From Prevotellaceae bacterium UBA1746 (GTDB taxonomy: Bacteria; Bacteroidota; Bacteroidia; Bacteroidales; Bacteroidaceae), in contig DCHS01000017.1 in the NCBI GenBank assembly GCA_002314875.1, positions 141,601 to 205,600 of the forward strand: a stretch of 64,000 bases of DNA, written 5' to 3'. A program made the position numbers and the translations under genes. The notes beneath the pieces are model-generated. The model did no database searches. It was given only the letters and a program-made list of their open reading frames with translations, and was not told the DNA's origin. How positions within the stretch are numbered: position 1 is the stretch's first letter; the number at the start of each line of letters is the position of its first letter. This document shows positions 46,001 through 53,377 of the stretch, piece by piece.

Positions 46001-46529
46001 CTACACCCATCGCTCTATGTTCACCCAGCTGATCGGTGCGCTCCTCGCAGAAGGCAAGAAGGACAAGGCCCTCCAGGCTTTGGAATACTGCAAGAAGGTC
46101 ATTCCTTCCAAGAATGTTCCCTACGATATCATGTCTATCGGTGTAGATTATGCCGAAGATGGCAGCATTGTCTTCAACCTCCCCTACTACTGGCATATGG
46201 TCGGTAAGGACAAGGAAGCAGAACGCGTTCTCGTTGAGGTTGCCAGGAACAGTGCAGAATACCTGACTTGGTATAACTCCCTCTCCGCTTCCCGTCTTTC
46301 AACCTACGGTCTCAGTGCTGAGCGCCATTTCCTCTTCCTCCAGGCAGCAATCAGTGGTTTGAGGGAATGTGGCAGCAAGCAGGCAGATGTTTACACCAAA
46401 TTCCTGAAGAGTCTGGCTAACGAGCCCGTCGGCTATCTCATTCTCTCTCGTCAGCAGCAGCGTCAGCAAATGCAGGCAACAGGAGGTGAAGGTGAATACG
46501 GCGATTACGAAGACTACGAAGAAGAATAG
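43059..46529 (+). CDS. DUF2723 family membrane glycosyltransferase-like protein
   Basis: 1156 residues. The N-terminal half has about 12 or more membrane segments, with the DUF2723 start FWDCPEFTTTAARLEVGHPPGAPFF at about 31-55; the acidic residue in the first loop is typical of GT-C-fold enzymes. A large soluble part carries GNYLYTLDEKGNPVIFTNGDNDTFPLWYSQD and a helical repeat-like end, with an acidic Gly/Glu/Asp/Tyr tail. Members are thought to transfer sugars to exported proteins (protein O-glycosylation in Bacteroidetes) or lipids; the reaction here is inferred. The NodB gene starts 10 nt later. Inner membrane. Confidence 0.88.
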   Translation: MKQFKLINNIVGWVVFAIAAVTYCMTVEPSAPFWDCPEFTTTAARLEVGHPPGAPFFMLTGNFFSHFASDNSQIALMVNIMSALLSAFCILFLFWSVTHLVRKLICKDGEAITLNQTLIIMFSGIAGALAYAWSDTFWFSAVESEVYAYSSMFTALVFWLILKWEDQADEPHADRWLVLIFYLTGLSIGVHLLNLLCLPAIVLVYYYKRYPDANLKGSLIALGVSVVLVAAVLYGVVPGIVKVGGWFELLFVNQLGMPFNSGMIIYLIVLVAVVLSAIWATTKKDRKLINILYLASVALLGIPFYGKGYAMPIAIGIVLLVALAILLTRKDKKGQYILRKRVLNTSLLCMLMLMIGYSTYAVIVIRSTQNTPMDQNSPEDIFSLGTYLNREQYGTRPLFYGEAYTSRPVALDSDERIQRHENTLEEQQAGKKDVYDIVPIQGGYVYPSAMKMFFPRIYDHSHAQAYEDWLGGVDKHEVSFSVDQDGEHYDGITGEMPSQWDNIRFFMSYQVNFMYWRYFMWNFAGRQNDIQGNGEYEHGNWITGFKFIDNAMYGNQELLPGELKNNKGHNVFYCLPLLLGLLGLFWQAYKGKRGIQQFWIVFFLFFMTGLAIVLYLNQTPQQPRERDYAYAGSFYAFAIWIGLGVAAIADLPQMVAEYLKKNWNHKYDLPLICLAGFVALAVPLQMVSQTWDDHDRSGRTACRDFGGNYLYTLDEKGNPVIFTNGDNDTFPLWYSQDTEGIRTDARVCNLSYLQTDWYTDQMRRPAWDSPALPITWNRYEYVDNIKRFGPNGDQSHDVFYVRPQKDILDGLKAQIAEDPKLAKEYGGSDPYELQFIIDNFVRNPEISFIPTDSLVLSIDKNAVIASGMKLPNGKDSIPEKLFISLKGKSMVTKSEMMVYELLAHHNWTRPLYMSVTLGSENYAGLDNHLILEGLASRVTPFNVGTHAIDTEKMFDNMMHKFKFGGIDKDGIYLDQTNMRMCYTHRSMFTQLIGALLAEGKKDKALQALEYCKKVIPSKNVPYDIMSIGVDYAEDGSIVFNLPYYWHMVGKDKEAERVLVEVARNSAEYLTWYNSLSASRLSTYGLSAERHFLFLQAAISGLRECGSKQADVYTKFLKSLANEPVGYLILSRQQQRQQMQATGGEGEYGDYEDYEEE

Positions 46530-46539
46530 CGATTAACTC

Positions 46540-47169
46540 ATGTTAATTGAACAACCTCCCCGCCTGCTCCGACGACTCTATCCCCGTGCATTCTGGCGGA
46601 TGGATTCGTCAGAGCGGGCGGTGTACCTTACCTTCGATGACGGACCGATTCCCGAAGTAACCCCGTGGGTGCTGGATATTTTGGACCAATATGGTGTCAA
46701 GGCCACCTTCTTCATGGTGGGTGATAATATCCGTAAACATCCCGAGGTCTTTCACGAAGTCGTCCGTCGCGGACACTGTGTGGGCAACCATACCTTTCAC
46801 CATATCTCCGGCCATATCCACGGCGATTTCCATTTTAAGAATGATGTGGACGAGTGCCAGGCGATCATTGAAAAGGAGATGGGGCCCGTCAGTAGTCCTG
46901 TATTTCGTCCGCCTCATGGCTGGATGAAAGTCAATCAGTACCGCTATGTGGCCAAGCGCTATCGTATTGTGATGTGGGATCTCGTCACCCGTGACTATTC
47001 CACCCGTCTCAATGCCGACGATGTTTTGGCCAATGTCAAGCGTTATGCCCGTCCCGGCAGCATCATCACTTTCCATGACTCCTTGAAGAGTCAGGAAAAA
47101 ATTCGTACCGCACTCCCTGCCGCCATCGAATGGCTCAAAGAACAGGGATATTCATTCAAGACATTCTGA
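46540..47169 (+). CDS. NodB-type polysaccharide deacetylase
   Basis: 209 residues, no signal peptide. NodB motifs: TFDDGP with the catalytic Asp33 and metal-binding Asp34, metal ligands His84 and His88 in NHTFHH, FRPPHG near residue 125, and a late WDLVTRDYS and ITFHDS. It removes N- or O-acetyl groups from amino sugars using a divalent metal. It follows DUF2723 by 10 nt and precedes queG by 34 nt, so it is likely within one transcript. The substrate is unknown. The absence of a signal peptide suggests cytoplasmic or membrane-peripheral action. Confidence 0.9.
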   Translation: MLIEQPPRLLRRLYPRAFWRMDSSERAVYLTFDDGPIPEVTPWVLDILDQYGVKATFFMVGDNIRKHPEVFHEVVRRGHCVGNHTFHHISGHIHGDFHFKNDVDECQAIIEKEMGPVSSPVFRPPHGWMKVNQYRYVAKRYRIVMWDLVTRDYSTRLNADDVLANVKRYARPGSIITFHDSLKSQEKIRTALPAAIEWLKEQGYSFKTF

Positions 47170-47203
47170 AAGGAAGAATTCAGATTCTTAAAGAGCTTTT
47201 ACA

Positions 47204-48187
47204 ATGTTAAGCGCCTCCCTCATCAAGCAGAAGGCAGAGGATTTGGGTTTCTCAGCCTGTGGCTTAGCCCCCGCTGAACCGATCAGCGAGGAGCGGGCTG
47301 CTATGCGGGAGTGGATGCTGTCCCACGGCCATCATGCCGATATGAATTATCTGGAACGAAACGAAGAGAAACGCAGAGATCCGAGGCTTCTCGTTGAAGG
47401 AGCACGGACTATCGTTTCTCTTGCCGTTCCCTATTCTCCTCGCTCTGAGGATGCTCCCCCCATTGCTGCCTATGCTCTTGGTCCGGATTATCACGACACC
47501 GTTAAAGCCCTGCTGTTCCAACTGGCAGAGGCGATAGGCGCTCCCGAAGGAAGCCGTTGCTTCGTGGATACCGCTCCCATCGACGAGCGCTATTGGGCCT
47601 GGCGTTCCGGCATCGGTTTCATCGGTCGTTCGGGAATGCTGATTGTTCCCCGTCAGGGCAGTCGCCTCTTTCTCGGTGAACTCGTATTGACCGACGAAGT
47701 GGATGAATACGACGCTCCGCTGACGCCCGATATCCTCGGTTATAAGAACTGCGGAACCTGCTACCGCTGCATTGAGGCTTGTCCGGGAAAAGCACTCCGC
47801 GAATTCACTTTTCATGGTGAATCCGGCCAGGACCGTACCGCCGATGGCTTCACGGATGCCCGCCGTACCGCCTTCTGTCTCGATGCCCGCCGTTGCCTCT
47901 CTTATCTGACCATTGAGAACCGTGGCGAACTCCCCGCCTCCGCTTCCGAGTGGATGCATGCCTCTCCTGGCACACCTCTTTTCTATGGCTGTGACCGATG
48001 TACAGAGCTGTGTCCGTATAATAAGGTTCAAGAAGGTTCAAAAGAGGTTCAAGAAGGTTGGGCCGTGGACTGGGAGCATCTCACGCAAGACGAATACCGC
48101 GAACTCTTCCGAGGCTCTGCGGTTAAACGCGCCAAATACGAAGGCCTTATGCGCAATATCCGCGCTTTTTACGATGCACCGAAATGA
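47204..48187 (+). CDS. queG: Epoxyqueuosine reductase
   Basis: 327 residues. QueG reduces epoxyqueuosine to queuosine in tRNA, using cobalamin and two 4Fe-4S clusters. The N-terminal region has SACGLAPAE, HADMNYLERN and DTAPIDERYWAWRSGIGFIGRSG (about 122-144); ferredoxin motifs are C183-x2-C186-x2-C189-x3-C193 and C263-x2-C266-x3-C270. Residues 275-285 (VQEGSKEVQEG) follow the second cluster and are encoded by GGTTCAAGAAGGTTCAAAA repeat DNA identical to an intergenic repeat of this genome (48023-48059), an apparent in-frame insertion. The reading frame is otherwise intact and probably functional. Cytoplasmic. Confidence 0.93.
   Translation: MLSASLIKQKAEDLGFSACGLAPAEPISEERAAMREWMLSHGHHADMNYLERNEEKRRDPRLLVEGARTIVSLAVPYSPRSEDAPPIAAYALGPDYHDTVKALLFQLAEAIGAPEGSRCFVDTAPIDERYWAWRSGIGFIGRSGMLIVPRQGSRLFLGELVLTDEVDEYDAPLTPDILGYKNCGTCYRCIEACPGKALREFTFHGESGQDRTADGFTDARRTAFCLDARRCLSYLTIENRGELPASASEWMHASPGTPLFYGCDRCTELCPYNKVQEGSKEVQEGWAVDWEHLTQDEYRELFRGSAVKRAKYEGLMRNIRAFYDAPK
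48023..48059 (+). repeat. Intergenic-type repeat inside queG
   Basis: Three GGTTCAA units in frame. 48025-48043 matches 38612-38630 exactly over 19 nt. The bases just before it (ATAATAAGG) also resemble the TTATAAGG arm of the composite element. Confidence 0.75.
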
Positions 48188-48205
48188 CTGAAAGCCTTCC
48201 AGGCT

Positions 48206-48240
48206 TATACACCCAATAACCCCTATAACCTTTCTCCCCA
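48206..48240. repeat. CCCTATAACC-like spacer tract
   Basis: ACACCCAATAACCCCTATAACC before the GH31 gene; degenerate CCCTATAAACC units, as at 50796-50838 and 53340-53370. Preceded by the palindromic word AGCCTTCCAGGCTT (48193-48206). Confidence 0.5.
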
Positions 48241-48242
48241 CT

Positions 48243-50795
48243 ATGAAACGCATCTTTCTTTTTGCCCTCATTCTCTTGGGAAATCTCGCTGCTATGGCAG
48301 GAGAAGTCTATCGCGACAACCATGTCCGTTTCACCGTCATCGACGAAGGAACGGTCCGCATGGAGTATGCCCCCGACGGCCGTTTTGTAGATAACAAAAG
48401 TTTCGTCGCCGTCCAGCGCGAATATCCCAGTGTTCCCTTTACTGTGAAGGAAACCAGCAAGCAGGTGACGATTATTACCAGCAAGATGAAGCTGGTCTAT
48501 AAAAAGAGCGATGCTCCATTCTCCGCTGCCAACCTCACCATCACCGCTGCCAAGAACCTTGGTACCTCCTTCGTCTGGAAGCCCGGCATGAAGCAGCAGC
48601 ACAACCTCAAGGGAACCTACAGAACCCTCGATGGCTACGATGGCGAAATAGGTCGCGACAATCAGCCCATTCCCCTCGAAGACGGTCTCCTCGCTACCGA
48701 CGGTTGGACCCTCCTCGACGATTCCCAAAGCCTCCTCTTCAATGGCGATAAGGATTGGGACTGGGTAACCCGCCGCGAAAGTGCGGAAGGCGCTCAGGAC
48801 TGGTACTTCATGGCTTATGGTCACAACTACAAGGAGGCTTTGAAGAGCTATACCAAATTTGCCGGTAAAGTTCCTCTTCCTCCCCGTTATACCTTCGGCT
48901 ACTGGTGGAGTCGCTATTGGAGTTACAGCGAGCAGGATTTCCGTTCGCTCATCGACCATTTCCACCACTACAACATTCCCCTCGATGTCCTCGTCATCGA
49001 TATGGACTGGCATCCCATCAGCCCCGAAGCTGGTGGCGGTTGGACCGGCTGGGACTGGAACGAAAACCTCTTCCCCAACTATAAGAAGTTCCTCCACTAT
49101 CTCGATGAGGAAGGCGTAAAGACTACGATGAATCTCCATCCAGCTGAGGGCGTTCGTACTTACGAAAAGAAATATAAAGAGGTGGCCGAAGATATTTTGT
49201 CTCAAGAGAGCAACACAGTTCCCGCCCTCTCAGCAAAGGCTGGCGAACACATCGAGTGGCTCGGTAGCGACAAGGTGATGATAAAGTCCATGTTCAAGCA
49301 CTATCTCCATCCTTATATGGAAGATGGTGTGGATTTCTGGTGGCTCGACTGGCAGCAGTGGCTTAACGATAAGCAGATTCCCGAACTCAGCAATACCTGG
49401 TGGTGCAACTATGTGTTCTTTACCGATATGGAGCACTCCGGCAATAAGCGCCCCATGCTCTATCATCGCTGGGGTGGTCTCGGCAACCATCGCTATCAGA
49501 TCGGTTTCAGCGGCGACGCCTATATCACCTGGGAAAGTCTGCAATTTCTTCCTTACTTCAATAGTACCTCTTCCAACGTTCTCTATGGTTATTGGAGCCA
49601 TGATATCGGTGGCCATCAGAGCAGAGACGATAAGTGGGGCACAACGATTGATCCAGAACTCTATACCCGCGCCATGCAGATGGGAGCGTACCTTCCCGTC
49701 ATTCGTTCCCATAGCACGAAAGACCCTAAGATCAATAAAGAACCTTGGTCTTTCAACAGAGAAACTCAAGAACGTTTGATGAAGGTAATCAATGATCGTT
49801 ATGCGCTCGTTCCATATATCTACACCATGGCGCGTGAAGATTATGAAACCGGTATTTCTCTCTGCCGCCCTCTCTATTATGACTATCCCGAAGCTCCCGA
49901 GGCTTACGAGAATAAGACGCAGTACCTTTTCGGTGACCGCATGATGATTGCCCCCGCTGTTACCCCCGTTGATTCTGATGGTTTCTCTAATGTCAAGGTA
50001 TGGCTCCCCGCTGGCAACCAGTGGCTCGAATACGAAACCGGAACCATGTTCGATGGCGGTCAGACCGTAGAGCGTTCCTTCACCCTCGATGAATATCCCG
50101 TTTATATCAAGGCCGGCAGCATTCTTCCCTATTATGGCAAACTCAAGAACCTCAGCGGTACAAGCCAGGCTGTGACCGTTCGTGTATTCCCTGGTGGCAA
50201 CGAGGGCAAGTTCTTGATGTATGAAGATAATGGCGAAGACCGTGAATATGCTGAGCACTATGCGACGACTCCGCTCTCTTACCAGCGAAACGGCCAGCAG
50301 CTTACGGTGACAATCGGTCAGCGAAAGGGAGATTATAAGGATATGCCCGCTGAACGCGAGTATTCCATCGCCCTTCCTTGCCAGATGGCTCCCGCCAAGG
50401 TGGTAATGAACGGCAAGGAACTCGACTTCGAATACAACGGCCAGCAGCTGGAGACGACCATTCATCTCGGTAAACTCAATTGCGCTGCCGGGGCTACGGT
50501 TGAAATTACCTTTGCTACAGAAACTCCCGAACTCACCGCTGGTTTGAAGTGCCAGTTCCACCGCATCCAGACCGCTGTGGCTGACTATAAGCAGAAGGAA
50601 GCCGGCATGGTTTATACCAAGGCCGTAGGTTTCCTCGAGGCTGCTCCTCTCCGTCTTTCCTACTTCCCCGACGAGCAGTCCGCTATCGTTGATCAGTTCA
50701 ATGACTACATCTCCCGTCTCCCCGAAGTCCTCGAAGAACAGATGGAAGACCCCGCTCATCGCACCGCCTTTATGACGAAGCTCGGTTTGAAATAA
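48243..50795 (+). CDS. GH31 family alpha-glycosidase
   Basis: 850 residues, signal peptide to about residue 20 (LGNLAAMAG). N-terminal beta-sandwich; TIM barrel with FGYWWSRYWSYSEQDF and LDVLVIDMDWHP at the substrate site; nucleophile Asp369 in DFWWLDWQQW; probable acid/base Asp425 in GFSGDAYITWESL. Beta domains follow the barrel, and the last 100 residues are helical and of unclear role. The family hydrolyses alpha-glucosides, alpha-xylosides or related bonds with retention; the branch is unclear. No PA14 insert here, unlike the other GH31 in this window. Its neighbour, 45 nt downstream, is GH3, so joint breakdown of an oligosaccharide is likely. Periplasmic or surface. Confidence 0.92.
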   Translation: MKRIFLFALILLGNLAAMAGEVYRDNHVRFTVIDEGTVRMEYAPDGRFVDNKSFVAVQREYPSVPFTVKETSKQVTIITSKMKLVYKKSDAPFSAANLTITAAKNLGTSFVWKPGMKQQHNLKGTYRTLDGYDGEIGRDNQPIPLEDGLLATDGWTLLDDSQSLLFNGDKDWDWVTRRESAEGAQDWYFMAYGHNYKEALKSYTKFAGKVPLPPRYTFGYWWSRYWSYSEQDFRSLIDHFHHYNIPLDVLVIDMDWHPISPEAGGGWTGWDWNENLFPNYKKFLHYLDEEGVKTTMNLHPAEGVRTYEKKYKEVAEDILSQESNTVPALSAKAGEHIEWLGSDKVMIKSMFKHYLHPYMEDGVDFWWLDWQQWLNDKQIPELSNTWWCNYVFFTDMEHSGNKRPMLYHRWGGLGNHRYQIGFSGDAYITWESLQFLPYFNSTSSNVLYGYWSHDIGGHQSRDDKWGTTIDPELYTRAMQMGAYLPVIRSHSTKDPKINKEPWSFNRETQERLMKVINDRYALVPYIYTMAREDYETGISLCRPLYYDYPEAPEAYENKTQYLFGDRMMIAPAVTPVDSDGFSNVKVWLPAGNQWLEYETGTMFDGGQTVERSFTLDEYPVYIKAGSILPYYGKLKNLSGTSQAVTVRVFPGGNEGKFLMYEDNGEDREYAEHYATTPLSYQRNGQQLTVTIGQRKGDYKDMPAEREYSIALPCQMAPAKVVMNGKELDFEYNGQQLETTIHLGKLNCAAGATVEITFATETPELTAGLKCQFHRIQTAVADYKQKEAGMVYTKAVGFLEAAPLRLSYFPDEQSAIVDQFNDYISRLPEVLEEQMEDPAHRTAFMTKLGLK

Positions 50796-50838
50796 CCCCA
50801 TACCCCCATAAACCCTATACACCCTATAAACCTTTCCC
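50796..50838. repeat. CCCTATAAACC tract
   Basis: The spacer between GH31 and GH3 consists almost entirely of degenerate units: CCCATA, CCCCCATAAA, CCCTATACA, CCCTATAAACC. Confidence 0.6.
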
Positions 50839-50840
50839 CT

Positions 50841-53294
50841 ATGAAAAAATACTTCCTTTACGCAATCACATTGTTTTCCTTCTTAACGGCAAAAGCACAG
50901 ATGGTAACCTCACAAATGGAACAACAGGCTCGCGACATCGTCAGCAAGATGACCCTCCGCGAGAAAATCGACTATATCAACGGTGACCGTAGTTTCTATA
51001 TCCGCGCCATTCCCCGTCTCGGCCTCCCCGAAATCCGTATGGCCGACGGTCCTCAGGGTGTCCGCAATGATACCCAGAGCACGATGTACCCCGCTAATAT
51101 CTGTACAACGGCAACCTGGAACCGTGAACTTGGCTACGCGATGGGGCAGGGTATCGGTCTCGACTGCAAAGCCCGCAAGGTGAATATGATTCTCGGCCCT
51201 GGTGTGAACATCTATCGTTCTCCTCTCGCAGGCCGTAGTTTCGAATACACCGGTGAAGACCCTTATCTCGCTGGCGAAATGGCCGTTCAGTATGTAAAGG
51301 GCGTACAGGACCAGGGCATCATGGCCTGCATTAAGCACTACGCTGCCAACAACCAGGAGTGGGACCGCTATAATGTTTCCACCGATGTTGACGAGCGTAC
51401 CATGCAGGAAATCTATCTTCCCGCTTTCCGCAAAGCCGTTCAGAAGGCTGATGTTGCCGCTGTCATGGATTCCTACAACCTCATCAACAGCGTATGGGCA
51501 ACAGAAAACGCATGGCTCAACAAGGAAGTTCTCCGTAATCAGTGGGACTTCAAGGGTATGGTGATGAGCGACTGGGGCGCTGTTCACGATGCTATTGCTC
51601 CCATCGAAGGCGGTATGGACCTTGAAATGCCCGGCGGAGATTTCTTGAAATATGATGCCATCGCTCCCGCCATTGAAAGCGGTGCCCTGGCAGAAGAGAA
51701 GATTGACCTGATGTGCCAGCATATCATTCAGGAAATCATCAGTTTCGGCTGGTTGAATAATCCCCTCCAGGCTGATACTTCCATTGCCCTCGATAATCCT
51801 GACAACTGCCAGCGTGCTCTGGATATTGCCCGCGAAGGCATCACCCTTCTAAAGAACGAAGGCAATGCGCTTCCGTTGAAAGGTAAGACCCTCGTTGTCG
51901 GCCAGAACGCTGATGTTCCCGTGATGGGCGGTGGTTCAGGTATTGTTCATCCCCTCCACAATGTTACTGCATGGCAGGGTATTAAGGCTGCTCTCGGCAA
52001 GAAGGCGTTCCGTGGTACCGACGAGAGTGTCCTCGAGCGCATTGACGACAGTTGCTTTACCCGCAAGGACGGTAAGGTAGGTTTTGATATTGTCCATTAT
52101 CTTAACGAAAAACTCGAAGGCGTTCCTCAGGGAATCCTCTCTCGCGAGCGTATTGACAAGGCCCTCATTGATGAACTCGCAGCTAAGCAGCCAAACGGCT
52201 TCAGCCTCGTTGCAGAAAGCCGTTTCACCGCTCCCATAACAGGCGACATCCTCTTCCGTGTTTCCGGAGACGACGGCTATCGCCTCTATCTCGATGGAAA
52301 CAAGATTATCAGTGACTGGTTCGATCATTCCGTTTCTACCCGTGAGTCCATCATCAAGGTTGAGGCCGGCAAGACCTACGACGTGAAGATTGAATACTAT
52401 CAGGGTGGTGGAGAATCAGAGCTGGCTTTCGAGCCTCTCTATCTTGCTGACACCAACGAATGTGACGCCAAGCTTGCCGCTGAGATGAAGGGCGTAGATA
52501 ATGTTATTGTTTGCCTGGGTTGGAATTCCGATTCTGAATATGAAGGCGCTGACCACGAGTTCTCACTCTCCGGAACCCAGCAGAGACTTCTCAAGGAGTG
52601 TGCAAAGTTCGGAAAGAAGGTCGTTCTCGTTCTCAATGGCGGTGGCAATCCCGATATAACCGCCCTCGAACCCTATGCCGATGCAATTGTGATGGCATAC
52701 TATCCTGGTCAGGAGGGTGGTACTGCTCTCGCAGAAATCCTTACCGGTAAGGTCAATCCGAGCGGTAAGTTGCCTTTCACCATGGAAAAGCGTTGGGAAG
52801 ATAATCCTTGCTATGCCACCTATCATGATACGACCCACGAAGACCACCAGCGCGTTCGCTATGCTGAAGGAATCTTCATGGGCTACCGTGGCTTTGACCA
52901 GCAGAAGACGGAAGTTGCTTATCCCTTCGGCTTCGGTCTCTCCTATACTACTTTTGAATACTCCGACCTTCAGGCTGAGGTTGTTGGTAAGAACGAAGTT
53001 CGCGTCAGCTTCACCGTGAAGAATACCGGTAAGGTGGACGGTAAGGAAGTCTGCCAGGTTTATGTTCACGACCAGGAGGCAAGCGTTCCCCGTCCCGTCA
53101 AGGAACTCAAGGGCTTCGAAAAGGTTTCATTGAAGAAGGGCGAAAGCCAGCGTGTGACCCTCACCTTCGACGCTGAAGCCTTTGCTTTCTATGATATCCA
53201 TAGCCATGATTTCGTGGTAGAGCCCGGCACCTTCGATATCCTCGTCGGTGGCAGTTCTGCCCACCTGCCTCTCAAGGCTTCCGTTAAACTTTGA
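50841..53294 (+). CDS. GH3 beta-glycosidase with PA14 domain
   Basis: 817 residues, signal peptide to about residue 20 (LTAKAQ). TIM-barrel domain with DGPQGVR, CIKHYAANNQE and the nucleophile Asp244 in GMVMSDWGAVHD. A second alpha/beta domain is interrupted at about 430-560 by a PA14 module (FTAPITGDILFRVSGDDGYRLYLDGNKI). A fibronectin-III-like C-terminal domain follows (YPFGFGLSYTTFEYS, then VSFTVKNTGKVDGKEVCQVYV). The order matches PA14-containing beta-glucosidases. It removes terminal beta-linked sugars, usually glucose or xylose, with retention. Located 45 nt after GH31; a composite repeat then separates it from the peptidase gene. Confidence 0.93.
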   Translation: MKKYFLYAITLFSFLTAKAQMVTSQMEQQARDIVSKMTLREKIDYINGDRSFYIRAIPRLGLPEIRMADGPQGVRNDTQSTMYPANICTTATWNRELGYAMGQGIGLDCKARKVNMILGPGVNIYRSPLAGRSFEYTGEDPYLAGEMAVQYVKGVQDQGIMACIKHYAANNQEWDRYNVSTDVDERTMQEIYLPAFRKAVQKADVAAVMDSYNLINSVWATENAWLNKEVLRNQWDFKGMVMSDWGAVHDAIAPIEGGMDLEMPGGDFLKYDAIAPAIESGALAEEKIDLMCQHIIQEIISFGWLNNPLQADTSIALDNPDNCQRALDIAREGITLLKNEGNALPLKGKTLVVGQNADVPVMGGGSGIVHPLHNVTAWQGIKAALGKKAFRGTDESVLERIDDSCFTRKDGKVGFDIVHYLNEKLEGVPQGILSRERIDKALIDELAAKQPNGFSLVAESRFTAPITGDILFRVSGDDGYRLYLDGNKIISDWFDHSVSTRESIIKVEAGKTYDVKIEYYQGGGESELAFEPLYLADTNECDAKLAAEMKGVDNVIVCLGWNSDSEYEGADHEFSLSGTQQRLLKECAKFGKKVVLVLNGGGNPDITALEPYADAIVMAYYPGQEGGTALAEILTGKVNPSGKLPFTMEKRWEDNPCYATYHDTTHEDHQRVRYAEGIFMGYRGFDQQKTEVAYPFGFGLSYTTFEYSDLQAEVVGKNEVRVSFTVKNTGKVDGKEVCQVYVHDQEASVPRPVKELKGFEKVSLKKGESQRVTLTFDAEAFAFYDIHSHDFVVEPGTFDILVGGSSAHLPLKASVKL

Positions 53295-53365
53295 ACCCTC
53301 TTGAACCTCCCTTGAACCAGGCGAAGCTTTGAACCAGGCGAAGCCTTAAACCCTATAAACCTATT
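53295..53365 (-). repeat. Composite repeat element, duplicated core
   Basis: Read on the minus strand: GGTTTAATAGG, GGTTTATAGGGTTTAAGG, CTTCGCCTGGTTC twice, then GGGAGGTTCAAGAGGGTTCA next to the GH3 stop. Here the element runs opposite to the gene it follows. Confidence 0.75.
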
Positions 53366-53377
53366 AAACCTCATATA

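Noticed and set aside
44550..46196. 548-codon minus-strand frame over DUF2723
   Set aside because: Antisense shadow with no hydrophobic or motif structure.
49230..50822. 530-codon minus-strand frame over GH31 and its spacer
   Set aside because: Antisense shadow of a GH31 frame with intact nucleophile and acid/base residues.
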